A DNA stretch of 64,000 bases from Hermatobates lingyangjiaoensis (GCA_026182355.1 JAPFBL010000068.1:9895001-9959000); one strand, 5' to 3'. Positions 48,899 to 58,649 are shown, numbered from the stretch's first letter. The notes: generated by a model from the sequence alone, not told the origin. Program-made: numbers and translations.

Positions 48899-49741
48899 TT
48901 ATTGACAGCAATCTCTGAGGTGAATTTGAGACCGGACTCGTCTTCAAAAATCTCTTTAAGCCTGTTGAGTTCATTCTGATCTTTTACTACAACGAAACAG
49001 TCATCAACGTATCGGCAGTAGATAGTGGGTCTTGTCCCGAGTTTATTCATAATCTGGTTCTCCATGTGACACATATAGAAGTTGGCAAAGGTTACCCCCA
49101 GTGGTGAGCCCATGGCAACACCGTCAGTCTGAAGATATAAACTTCCGTCCACATGGGTAAAAGGATTTTGCGTCGTGCATGCATGTAGAAGCTTTTCAAG
49201 GATGGTTCGGCTGAGAGGTGGAGGTGGTAGTTGGTTGTTGTAGGCGTAATCACAGATTATTTTTATTGTTTCCTTGACCAGTACGTTGGTAAAAAGGGAT
49301 TCTACATCTAACGATGCTAAAGTTCCATCAGGTTCCAGGATTTTAAGGATGTTTAGAAATTCATCGGTTGATTTAACTACATATTTTGCAGGCATATAGG
49401 GTGTTATTATTTTGTTTAATTCTTTAGCTGTATTGTAGACTGGGCTATTTATTTGTGAAATGATGGGTCTTAGTTTGTTTCCTGGCTTATGGATTTTTAC
49501 GGTGCCGTAGATATATCCTGGGGAAAACTCTCCTACTATGGTTTGTAGTATTTTCTCATCCTTCTCCTTATTTACCGTTCTAATTAGTTTATTGATACTG
49601 GTTTTAAGTTCCTTAGTAGGGTTACGGGTTATTTTCTTGAATTTTGTAGTATCAGATAGAATATCGTCAAGTTTCTTCTTGTACTCCTTGCGATCCATAA
49701 TTACGAAGCAGTTACTCTTATCAGCCCGTCTGACAATAATA
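48877..49741 (-). pseudogene. PLE copy B, RT (5' truncated)
   Basis: Begins mid-protein at the IIVRRADKSNCFVIMDR segment and is truncated at 49741, where it meets inverted copy C. It keeps an intact run through motif A (SLDVESLFTNVL; Pro changed to Leu), motif B (QTDGVAMGSPLGVTFANFYM) and motif C (YCRYVDDCFVVV), then ends at AVNNKSTSST. The ORF start at 49698 is only the first Met left. It shows how copy A would read without its deletion near 46460. Confidence 0.92.
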
Positions 49742-50183
49742 TTAAAATCCTGGAACCTGATGGAACTTTAGCATCGTTAGATGTAGAATCCCTTTTTACC
49801 AACGTACCGGTCAAGGAAACAATAAAAATAATCTGTGATTACGCCTACAACAACCAACTACCACTAGGCGGTCCCAAGAAACATTCAGAGGACAAGCATA
49901 ATACCAAAATAACTAGAGACCTACTCGTGAGTGGAACTAAAATAATTAGAAAAGAAAACAACTTCAATCGGCTGCAAATCGCAGAAGCAATAATAATTAA
50001 ACAGAATAAACCTACAATAAATATTCAAACGGGTAGTAGTGAGAGAGTGCTTAAACTATATGCGCCTGATTGGATGAAAAAACCGTTAACTGTCAGTACC
50101 CCCACCCCACCATCCACCCCACCTCAGTCAGTTGCTCTTGTGAATCAGGCCGAAGAGCAGCTACTTCAAACTTCTACTATATA
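49742..50183 (+). pseudogene. PLE copy C, internally deleted RT/endonuclease fusion
   Basis: Starts in the RT at the ILEPDGTLASLDVESLFTNV region (motif A). After the NNQLP codons near 49864 it jumps straight to the endonuclease (GGPKKHSEDKHNTKITRDL), losing motifs B and C and the YIG strand. It keeps the AEAIIIKQNKP helix and ends SVALVNQAEEQLLQTSTI with a stop at 50182-50184, probably the authentic PLE C-terminus. The deletion junction has a few bases of microhomology (CCAC). It is non-functional. Confidence 0.9.
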
Positions 50184-50229
50184 ATGTGTTTTATTACCAA
50201 CTCCAAAGACTAATAATTTTCCTCTTTGT

Positions 50230-50292
50230 TTAATTAATCACCCTGAAGATGACTGGAAGCCAGTCGAAACATGTCGGTTATAACTTAATTAA
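50230..50292 (+). ncRNA. Hammerhead ribozyme, PLE copy C
   Basis: TTAATTAA (50230-50237), CC, CTGAAGA (50243-50249), T, GACTGG-AAG-CCAGTC, GAAAC, ACATGT, cut after GUC (50275/50276), GG, and TTAATTAA (50285-50292). All core bases of a type I hammerhead are present apart from the extra T before stem II. A stem III of only three pairs without a loop suggests activity as a dimer. Confidence 0.85.
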
Positions 50293-50396
50293 CATTCTCC
50301 AACGTTTGGATGAAGGAAAGAAGAAGGTATTCAGAAACCTTGAAAAACTAGTGAAGAAAATGACATCAGCGAAATACGGTCAGCTGTTCAACGAAA
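50293..50396 (+). pseudogene. PLE copy C terminal repeat tail (start of next reading frame)
   Basis: After the ribozyme the sequence encodes NLINILQRLDEGKKKVFRNL and ends at about residue 50 (GQLFNEI), where the (TA)n tract begins. This is the partial second pLTR, equivalent to 45060-45199 but stopping about 13 codons earlier. Confidence 0.88.
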
Positions 50397-50420
50397 TATA
50401 TATATATATATATATATATA
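50396..50420. repeat. (TA)n tract, right edge of Penelope locus
   Basis: About twelve TA units directly after GTTCAACGAAATA of the element. Confidence 0.95.
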
Positions 50421-51542
50421 CATATTAGTTGAAGAATCATAATAATATAATATGGTTGAATAACATTTTTTAAATATCTAAGATAAGCCTAACTGAACTG
50501 CTAGATGTAATTCTTACCACTGTTTTGAAATAATTTAAAAACAGTAATGGTTATAATGAGAATTCGCCCTATCAATTATTAACGTCTAAAATCTCGTGGA
50601 ATTATTAACAACCTCCCACCAACATTAGCTTATAGCTTATGTTGAATTTATATTTTAATAGAGTAATATTATTATTCGATACATGTGCACACTTTGAGTC
50701 GGGTCATAGAGCCAGTATTTATGGTTTACCTAAGCATGGCCGAGATAGGGAAGTCAAAGAAGTTAACCGGCCGGGGTGGATCTCATAAATCTCCTCGGTC
50801 CGTTGACCAATGAGCCACTGAGCTTGGCTTGCCCTACACTAACCTCTCCTCTGTTTTTGTTGCCTAACCTCGATTTATCATTTATTTTCTCTTTTTTTTT
50901 AGATATATATATGGTTTTGGTGGATTTTATCGCTCGACCTTTAAGTCAAAAACACGACCAGTAAGCGGCATTTATATTTGCTGCTGTAAATACTCTGTTG
51001 ATTCTGTACAAACAAATGTCCTAGTTCATTCAGTTATCTACAGCATATCATTATTTTTCTGGCAGCTTTTTTGTTTGCTTTTATGTATATTTCCAAAAAA
51101 TAATATAAGACAGGTTAGTTGAATTGTTGAGAATTTATGTTCATTAATGTTCTGTTAAAAATGATGCTGTTTTTATCATAAAGAAAATGTTCATTTTATT
51201 ATATACTGGATTGAAGAATGAATAATTTTTAGGTTTATTTATTAGTGTTAAGACCATCAGGATCTACTTCTGTACCTTCATAGTAAACAACATTGCATTT
51301 GAATTGTTAAGAAAAAATAAAACAAATTTAATTGTCAATAAAAAAGTGTTTAAATATTATTCTTAATATTTCTTTCAAAAATATCTATTCTGACTTCATT
51401 AGTTATTGTCTCATCGTGCATGTTGTTTTCCAGCTTGGGATGTCAGTTTTTCAGTCGTCCATCTGCTAACCATTGTATATCCAAGAAGAACTTGGGTTCT
51501 TCTTGACTTACTAAATGGATAATGTTACAGTTCTACTGTATC

Positions 51543-51545
<3 letters not shown>
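50421..51545. other. Spacer with a GC-rich patch
   Basis: Mostly AT-rich. At 50695-50870 there is a GC-rich stretch including GTTAACCGGCCGGGGTGGATC, with loose similarity to the tail of R2 (words ending CTAACCTCTCCTCTG against CTAACCTGTCCCCTG near 8515). The 62-codon plus frame 50776-50964 crosses low-complexity T and is not convincing. Confidence 0.4.

Positions 51546-51585
<40 letters not shown>
51546..51585. repeat. (TA)n tract
   Basis: About twenty TA units at the left edge of a family d fragment. Confidence 0.95.
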
Positions 51586-51588
<3 letters not shown>

Positions 51589-51700
51589 CTCAAAAACGAA
51601 GAAAAGAAACACACAGAGAAAGAGACAAGCATACAAACTCGGAAGATGAGGAAGCCCACATCTGGTTGCTCAAGGCTCGTACCAAACCCGGATTAAACTT
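51586..51700 (-). repeat. Hammerhead-like family d fragment
   Basis: TCAGCTCAAAAACGAAGAAA then ACACACAGAGAAAGAGACA is the reverse complement of 42575-42635, and the fragment again touches a (TA)n tract. The ribozyme core is not recognisable here. The frame 51522-51710 is mostly TA-encoded Ile-Tyr and is not a gene. Confidence 0.6.
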
Positions 51701-51711
51701 TAAGCGATAAA

Positions 51712-51905
51712 AATATTTTATTTATTTTATTTTAATTTTTTTATTATAATTTTTTTATTATTTTATTTTTTATTTTTTCTATTTTTTATTTAATTTCTTT
51801 ATTTGTTATCATTGTTATTTTTTATTTATTTATTTATTTTTTAATTTATTTACTTATTTATTTTAATTATTTATTTATTTGATTTTATTATATTTATTTA
51901 TTCAA
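51712..51905. repeat. T-rich low-complexity tract
   Basis: Interrupted (TTTA)n/(T)n sequence, A-rich on the minus strand. It may be an expanded poly(A) tail of a minus-strand insertion, or simple sequence. Confidence 0.8.
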
Positions 51906-52034
51906 TCGATCTTATCCTTGTATTTTCTATTATTTCTCGTCAGAAATCAATAATAAATCACAATAAGTCACGAATTATAATTAGAATTAATGAACTAATT
52001 ATTTCATATTAATTAAAAAATTAATTTCATTCTT

Positions 52035-52179
52035 ACTTCTGCCTATGAAAAAGGTTTTAAATAAAATCGAAACGTTGGCACCGAGAGTTTGATTTTTTAT
52101 CCTAAAAAATTGACCGAATCCCGATTAGAGAGCACACCTACTCGTATTCTATCAAACGGTCGTTATATTATTGAATCTG

Positions 52180-52180
<1 letters not shown>
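52035..52180 (+). repeat. Hammerhead-like family e, single arm
   Basis: GCCTATGAAAAAGG, then a GGTTTTA-AAT-AAAATC stem, CGAAACGTTGGCACCGAGAG, then a diverged AATTGACCGAATCCCGATTA, approaching the (TA)n tract at 52181. GAAACGTT fits a hammerhead 3' core (palindromic ACGT stem III), but the CUGANGA box is damaged. Confidence 0.5.

Positions 52181-52212
<32 letters not shown>
52181..52212. repeat. (TA)n tract
   Basis: About sixteen TA units at the left outer edge of the family b inverted pair. Confidence 0.95.
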
Positions 52213-52218
<6 letters not shown>

Positions 52219-52262
52219 TTGTGGTATAAAAAGTTAGTGAAGTGATCTCCACATATAAAAAT

Positions 52263-52316
52263 TTAATGGTATAAACAACGCGTTTCGAACACGTAGTGTT
52301 CTTCCTCAGGCATTAA
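52263..52316 (-). ncRNA. Hammerhead-like ribozyme, family b left arm
   Basis: Minus strand: TTAAT, GC, CTGAGGA (C at 52309), extra A, GAACAC-TAC-GTGTTC, GAAAC, ACGCGT, U, G, with ATTAA closing stem I at 52263-52267. Stem II is perfectly paired, making this the best-preserved family b copy in the window. Confidence 0.65.
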
Positions 52317-52507
52317 CTAAAAAATACAACCAGAGAGTTATCGATAGTATACAGTAAATATAGTACAAAATAAAAATAAAATAAAATAAGGAAGAGAATA
52401 CGAACCTAAGGGTGAGTGTCGGTGGTACAACTGACTGAAAATAGGATGGACGTGGGTTAGGGTATGAGGTACATCTGTTTTTTATGGGGTGTCATTGTAT
52501 TTTTTAG

Positions 52508-52561
52508 TTAATGACTGAGGAAGGACACTACATGTTCGAAACGCGTTGTTCATACCATTAA
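52508..52561 (+). ncRNA. Hammerhead-like ribozyme, family b right arm
   Basis: TTAAT, then CTGAGGA at 52515, extra A, GGACAC-TAC-ATGTTC (one pair weakened and one lost), GAAAC, ACGCGT and ATTAA at 52557-52561. It is slightly decayed compared with the left arm. Confidence 0.55.
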
Positions 52562-52649
52562 ATTTTTATATGTGGAGACCATTTCATTAACTGTTTACCC
52601 TATAATGAGTAAATACCACATAATAAATTATTGCACTACGTTAGATATA

Positions 52650-53078
52650 TATATTTGTATAAACTGGAAGCAGGTCTTCATATAAGCATGTATTGTTAAA
52701 TTGAAGAGCAGATTCCACATTGACGATTTCTTTCAGCAGTTGTTCCTTTTTTTCTAATCACTTTTCTATGCTTCAAAGACAATGAAAATAACAAATTTCG
52801 TAGGGACATACTGGAGGTATTAACACAGTCCAATAAGGGATAATATATTTTAAGGACTACCTATAGCTAAATTATTGAAGAAAATACAAGCTTTCGACCT
52901 CGTAGGTCATCTTCAGGTAGAAGAAAGTAAAAACAGATAATATCTGTACTTTCTGTTTTATATCTGATATTTATCTCTTTTTACTTTATTCTACCTGAAG
53001 GTGACTACGAGGTCGAAAGCTTGTGTTTTCGTCTATAATTTAGTTACAGTTAGTCCTTAATATTTTTTATCAGTTATA

Positions 53079-53081
<3 letters not shown>
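52650..53081. mobile_element. Second PLE family, inverted terminal pair
   Basis: Left arm (minus, 52650-52925): a hammerhead-like core (52916 leftward), about 170 bp, then a stretch that in one minus frame reads QFNNTCLYEDLLPVYTNI and stops at a short TA tract. This matches QLFNEICLKEGLLPNFTNI of the first PLE at the same truncation point. Right arm (plus, about 52985-53081): a hammerhead-like core, the shared TTAGTTACAGTTAGTCCTTA block, ending in (TA)n at 53082. The two arms are about 60 bp apart and face outward. Confidence 0.65.
52870..52925 (-). ncRNA. Hammerhead-like ribozyme, second PLE family
   Basis: Minus strand: TAC, CTGAAGA (C at 52916), extra T, GACCT-ACG-AGGTC, GAAAG, stem III AGCT (palindromic), U, cut predicted at 52888/52887, then GTA pairing with the upstream TAC as stem I. 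Its opposite arm at 52995 has CTGAAGG and a shortened stem, so that one is damaged. Confidence 0.6.

Positions 53082-53111
<30 letters not shown>
53082..53111. repeat. (TA)n tract
   Basis: About fifteen TA units at the right outer edge of the second PLE family pair. Confidence 0.95.
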
Positions 53112-53114
<3 letters not shown>

Positions 53115-54058
53115 ATGTTACAATTATGTGTACCTGAGCAGATATACATAAACGTCAAGCGGTTATTCTCAATAATAATTACTCTACTCTAATAAAAAAA
53201 AACTGTCACTTTAAAGAACTATGAAACAATTTAAATTCACTCAGTATCCAACAGGACACCCAGGTATACCGACACGACCAGGTATAATCAAGCAAATATT
53301 TTATAAAACTAAAACAGTTGGTGAATAAATAGCTGCAAAATAAATCTATAATTTGAGCATACAACATTATAATTTCAGAACTTGTGAGTTCCAATATCAA
53401 TTTAAGCTATTCAGTTAATTACTTCTAATGTAAAATAGACATCTTTGGTTGACCAAAATAACTTGAGCAGTCAAAAATGACTCAATCAATATAAATTTGA
53501 CATTGATTGCCAGAAATGATCCTGCCAAATTCAGAGATAGATAAATCACGACTTTAACTGAAATTGAACAGTAACTTTTGATCAATAATTCAATTGTTTC
53601 AAAGCCAAAAAGTGATTTATTTGTTAGCTGAATAGAATTTAGTTTCCACATGGTTTAACTTTCCTGATATATAGCTAGAAAACCCAGTGGGAACAATTTA
53701 TTTATTTTCTAATATTTAATAGTAAAGTTAAATAAAGATGATTTATATTGATACAATTTTAAAAAGAAAAAGATCATTAAGTCTTTCAAAAAATGATAAC
53801 TTTACTAAAAATGTTTCTAATTGACAACAAAATTGTCTGTCAGTAATAGACAAATGTTACGTGATCCATATTCTGAATGTTCTCGTAACTGTCCTTTATC
53901 ATATTAAGCACCAATAAGTTCATTTAATATAAGAACACTGATTAGTGACAGCACGTTTTAATGTTTGTAATGATGTTCGCAAGCTCTTAAATTGACTCGA
54001 TTAACAGAAAAGGATAAGCTCTCCCTTTTCATTATGTGGTTTTTTGCTTTCCTCTTAG
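53112..54058. other. AT-rich spacer, possibly intron
   Basis: No gene is supported. The minus frames 53206-53400 and 53415-53651 lack motifs. The last 40 bases before 54059 contain a C/T-rich tract, as expected for an intron 3' end. Confidence 0.5.
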
Positions 54059-54140
54059 GATATCGGCGGTACTTCAGTTGAGACGAGGGCGATGAGGGAT
54101 GTGTTTTTAACAGAATTTTCTACTTATTACTCGGTGTCCG
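54059..54140 (+). CDS. Candidate internal exon of an unidentified gene
   Basis: 82 bp flanked by a pyrimidine tract plus acceptor (TTTGCTTTCCTCTTAG, ending 54058) and a strong donor (GTAAGT at 54141). Only one of the three plus frames is open: it begins DIGGTSVETRAMRDVF and ends with YYSVS and one base over (phase 0 in, phase 1 out). The other two frames contain stops. GC content is well above the flanks. I do not recognise the protein. It may belong to the same plus-strand gene as 39346-39532, but the phases do not fit direct splicing to that donor, so another exon or another gene would be needed. Confidence 0.55.
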
Positions 54141-55460
54141 GTAAGTCAGATTTATTTGAAAATGACTTCTTGATGATTTCTTTAATTTCATTTAGATTAC
54201 TAATCCATTAGTTTCATATGAAGTTCCCTAATAACCGACTAACAATAAATTTAAATAAATCACACCAAAATTTTAAAGAAGAATGTTTTACATCCAAGTT
54301 ATTGATTTTGCTTTCCTGTACTACATTAAAGTTGTAACGACTTTAGTTATTCATCGATAGTGTGTGAAACCGCAGAGATATAAGTTTGTATAGCCGTGCT
54401 TAAAGACATTAAAGTAAAATTAAAGAATTTTAATAGTAGTACAAGTCTCTGCTTTAATTTAGAAATAACGAAAACAGATTTGCGAAACCTTGATCAAGGT
54501 GAAACTTAATTCTGGAGCTCCTAGCCGGAGACTGCTTCCCAAGGCTAATCAATACCAGCAACAGCAATGACATCCTAGTCTTTAATAACCTTTCATTCAC
54601 CTAAACAACCTGATAGTTTCCCCTCTAACCCTTCATTCCAGTTTTGAAGCTAATTCATCATTTCTCTATTATTAACAAGTCAAAGATTTCTATACGTGAC
54701 CATGCAACTTCGCTTTCAGTTACCTACCTATTCTAAGCAGTTTTAGAAATTAATTTAAACTGTAAATTATCCATAAATTATCTCGTAAGTTTTATTCATG
54801 ATAAATGTCAGTTATGTAACCTTAAAATTTCAAGGTGTAATACATTTTTCTAATATGCTACTAAGTCGGCCTTTTATAATTTCAGTTTCGTTGAGTAATA
54901 GTCACACATCTCTAACCCAAGTAGGCTTTATTTTTAGTATTCAATGATTAGTATTCAGCATTGGTTTTTCATACAAACACATTTCCGGAGAAAAAAATTT
55001 GAATACCACAATATAATCCGTGTTTTGGTTACAGAGTTCTAAACTAAGAACTATTTTTTTTTTTTAGTTTCTCCAGTTATATTACGCTTCCAGCCAACCA
55101 ACGTTAGTAAGTAAGGCTCCAAATAACAATTCACAACCAGAAGGCCATAAACTCATATGTTTAGGACAATCACAACTAAACTTTAGAATACAAAGCGTTT
55201 GAAGTCTTTTGCAGTTCCTGTAAGTCACTGCGGCGCTCCTTAATAGAACTTCTACACAAAATGAGATTCTTTCACTAGAGAGCACACTTTCGATTGGAGT
55301 GTAATTAAGTAATACTACCAATTTTGTATAGGCTGTTTCAATTGACTTTTTACTTTGCTATAAGTAAGTATATTGATCAGGAAAAAATTCGATCTCGAGA
55401 TATCGACGGAATTACATGTTTTGAGGTCCCAGAAGAATGTTTTATGAAGTTTTTTCGATG
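54141..55460. other. AT-rich spacer, possibly intron
   Basis: No exon or repeat recognised. The minus frame 55082-55321 has mixed composition but no motif. Confidence 0.45.
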
Positions 55461-55462
55461 AT

Positions 55463-55506
55463 GTATGTGTGTGTGTGTGTGTGTGGGTGGGTGGGTGGGT
55501 GTGTGA
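55463..55506. repeat. (TG)n(GGGT)n compound microsatellite
   Basis: TG units followed by four to five GGGT-type units and TGTG. The His/Thr-rich minus frame over it is a product of the repeat. Confidence 0.95.
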
Positions 55507-55639
55507 GTATGTATCCAAAGTTTTTTACCACGATAGGTCCAGAATCATTGATGGATCAAGTTGATACTTTACACAAAAATGGGCCTCATAGTGTAGATGA
55601 GTAGTAGATGACATACAATGGTGTAGATCCCTATTGTAT

Positions 55640-56790
55640 GGGGATAATTATGCATGATGGGAAAGTCACTTTTTTTGCCAAAAACCTGTTCTTTAACTAC
55701 ATTTTTTTTCTCTTAAACTACTAATTCTAGAGTTTTGAGATTTTGGCATTATCTTTGAGGCCAAAAAAGCAACAGACGAAAAATATATTCAAATTTTTAA
55801 AACACAGGAAATTTATTTTTTTTTCAATAGAGTGTAAAAATATTTATTCATAAATCAATCTGAAAGCTTGCGAGACTGATGTAAGCCAACCGTTTAACAG
55901 ATCAAAATGAAACTATACCTAAAAATACAACATTCTGTAGAGGATGGTTTACTTGCTGTAACTGTTATATTGTTTACATTAATTACAAATTTTTCAGTGA
56001 ATCCACTGAAATAAAATTGATGTTTAGTGGTTTAATAAAAATTTTTAAATAACTTAATAAAAGCATAAAATTTTAACATGTAAAAAAGTAACACCAATTA
56101 TAATTCCTCGTGCTTTCCATGGCACTATGGAATGTCTCGCAAAATTCTCTAATCAATCTATATGTTGCACCCTTGAACAAAAGTTAATAGCAGATAAATT
56201 TCTTTGTGTTTATGAATCATATTAGCTTTGAGTAATATTGAAGTATAAGGAATGGACTCTTTCCTATTATGCCGTTGACAAATATCCAGTTTTTGTTAAA
56301 TCTTATAGTCTATAGTTGATATCTAATACTTTCAAAAATTTCAGGCTTCAAGCTATAAAAGTTTTTAATTATATTGACTAGCCGGCTTTGAATTTGATTT
56401 GAGTATGCAAAACTGGCTAAGTATTAATGTATTTTTTTCTCCATATACATTTACAGCAACCTTATAACAGACAACAAACTAGGAAAAAGATAACACTAAA
56501 TCAGAATAAATTGGATTTTTAAGATTTTTGTCAAAGGGGAAGTAAGTGATTTTTTTTAAAAAGCAATAGCATGGAATAAAACCCCAGTATAACAATTTTA
56601 TAAAAAACAAAAAATAAAACACCAAAGTTGAAAGTTGAAAAGAATCATTCAATCAATAAATATCTGTGATATTTATATTATGCCTAATGGGGCATTATAC
56701 TTGTATATTATATACAAAAGAAGTATATTATATTTACTAATAGTAAAGCTGAATGTAGGCCACTCCAGATTTTTAGATAAAGTTCCTTTT
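55640..56790 (+). mobile_element. R3 repeat element, copy 3
   Basis: Begins ATTATGCATGATGGGAAAGT followed by CACTTTTTTTGCCAAAAA. It includes the core CAAAATGAAACTATACCTAAA and ends TAATAGTAAAGCTGAATGTAG plus GCCACTCCAGA. Ends and core are shared with 12650-14230 and, reversed, with 62970-64000. No open frame or transposase. It is probably a non-autonomous element or a family of old retroelement ends. Confidence 0.65.
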
Positions 56791-58640
56791 CTTGAAGTTA
56801 TTAATTAGTAATTATACTATACTAATTATAATAAACGTTCTTAAAATTGTTTAGGTGTCTCTCTTGTTCTTATTCTTGCTACAAGTTAGCATTATTTTTC
56901 GTAATAAGTGTGCCATAATAAATAAAAGGTAATGATTGTAACTTAAAAAAGGGTCTAACAAACTAAATCGAGATGACTAAATTAAAAGACTGTTAAACAT
57001 GGTTTCCTCGTCGTAGATCAACATATAGTTAATGCACTTACTATGCTAACTAATGACATTCAGCTGGACCGCTACCTAACAACGAAAACACCATGTAAAA
57101 TTAACTATTTATACTGAACTTTGGAAATAGAATACAGAAATTTAGCGACCACTTGACTGTAATGAAACCTCGCGAATCTTATAAGAAATCTAATTCAAAT
57201 TGTAGTGAAGGGATTGTTGTATTTATTATTACCTTTTGAATGAACTCACTACTTAGTCTTCCCACAGGATGCTACATAATGAGATTGGCTTATTGAGAGT
57301 TCTAATTATAAAAAAAAAGCAATAAATAATTATTAATTAACCAAATAAAATAGAAGAATTAGAGTGTTTATTTAGGACAGTTAATTTATCCCTTATAATT
57401 TATCATAACTTGGGAAAGGTTTTTTTCACATTCAAATGTATATTCAAGTAATAAAAGAGTTAAAAAAGTTAATTTAAATATTCTTTTTTAAAGATACTTA
57501 CTCCATTATTAATCTAATATCTCTCATTCATGTTGATGTTTCTTTGAAAGTACCTTATTTAATTAAATAACATTCTCCTCCCAACTTCATATTGAGAGCC
57601 TAATGGCTAACCACAGTTTTTACTGTTGAAATTGTGAATGTATTTCTTGTATTAATTTACGATATGAATTGTGAGTACAAAAGTGAGTGAACACTTTATT
57701 ATATCACAATTATGGAATGTTTTAGAGTGGTTGTTCTAATTTTTTTGTTTCGGTTTTATTTATGTTATTCCAGTCCAACGTTTCAGACTCTTTTCAGAGA
57801 CATGAAATATCTGTTCACTTAACAAAGGATTTTGAAATAATATGTTAGTATTTTAGTCTTAGGAGGACAATATTTTTTTTATTAGTTTATACTTCATAAG
57901 ATGAACATTGTTATTTTAGTTCTCATTGTTGGGATCCTGAATACATACTTGAGTAATTTAAGTAAGATTGATTTTTCGGTCAGCGGTAATAACACTTGAT
58001 TTAAAATTCTCTGCAGTTACATGATGTTCCAGAATTTATACTGATCACAAAGTATTTTGGTGTATTTTACATCCCATTGGTAACTGACAGATGGTTGCTC
58101 AGATTGCTTGGCCAGTATGGCCGCTTATCTCGACTGCAGATGCCTCCCTTCGATCACGTTTGTTTTTCGCCTTGTACAGATTCTGTATTCCTGGCAGTAG
58201 ATAGTACTGATGACCGCAGTTATTCATACGAAATTTAAAAACAAAAGTATTATATTTTCATATGTATAACTGATGTTCTATTCCTCCAAAAAAATTTGTA
58301 ATATTATCATTCAAGTACCCTTCCTTACCTCATAAATAGTTTTCATATCTTGACCTGTTCTAGAAAGGCGGACAAACAATAGAATAAGTTAATTCCTTGA
58401 ATAGAATAAAATAGTATCGAATAAGGTAAAATTCATGATTTGTGGCCATAAACAGAGAATATTGATATTAAGACACGAATGTATCTCCTCTATTATTAAT
58501 TAAAACAAGTATCAGAAGTTAAGACAATTGAAAGGAGATTAACATTATTATTCAAGATACAAAAACATTAAATTTCTATTTAGAAAATATGTTTCCAAAA
58601 TGCAGGACCAGTGTAATTACGGCTGTATAATACCTTATTT
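56791..58640. other. AT-rich spacer
   Basis: No gene is supported. A modest GC patch near 58090-58200 (GGCCAGTATGGCCGC) has no recognisable content. Confidence 0.5.
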
Positions 58641-58649
58641 TCATCACTA

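Larger units (their letters stand above)
45060..50396. mobile_element. Composite Penelope-like element (PLE) locus
   Basis: Two head-to-tail minus-strand copies (A at 45060-47895, B at 47896-49741) meet an inverted plus-strand copy (C at 49742-50396) head to head. Both outer ends reach past the hammerhead into the start of the next reading frame and stop at (TA)n tracts. Direct repeats at 45060-45262 and 47690-47895 act as the pseudo-LTR (about 200 bp). Copies A and B are nearly identical by eye, so the insertion is young. PLEs are retroelements whose RT is related to telomerase and which carry a GIY-YIG endonuclease. Confidence 0.93.
52213..52655. repeat. Hammerhead family b inverted pair between two (TA)n tracts
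   Basis: Left arm (minus, 52213-52445) and right arm (plus, about 52490-52646) each contain a hammerhead-like core followed by the TATATGTGGAGA block, and each stops in TA repeats (52181-52212 and 52644-52654). The centre of the pair lies near 52450-52500. It has no coding capacity. The same family occurs at 32.3 and 58.9 kb. Confidence 0.8.

Noticed and set aside
51522..51710. Plus-strand frame with charged C-terminal part
   Set aside because: Half of it is a TA microsatellite and the rest is a family d repeat fragment.
42226..53111. Regularly spaced (TA)n tracts as a CRISPR-like or centromeric array
   Set aside because: The tracts differ in length, spacing is irregular and each borders a transposon end; no unit structure.
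55315..55518. Thr/His-rich minus-strand frame
   Set aside because: Produced by the (TG)n(GGGT)n microsatellite.
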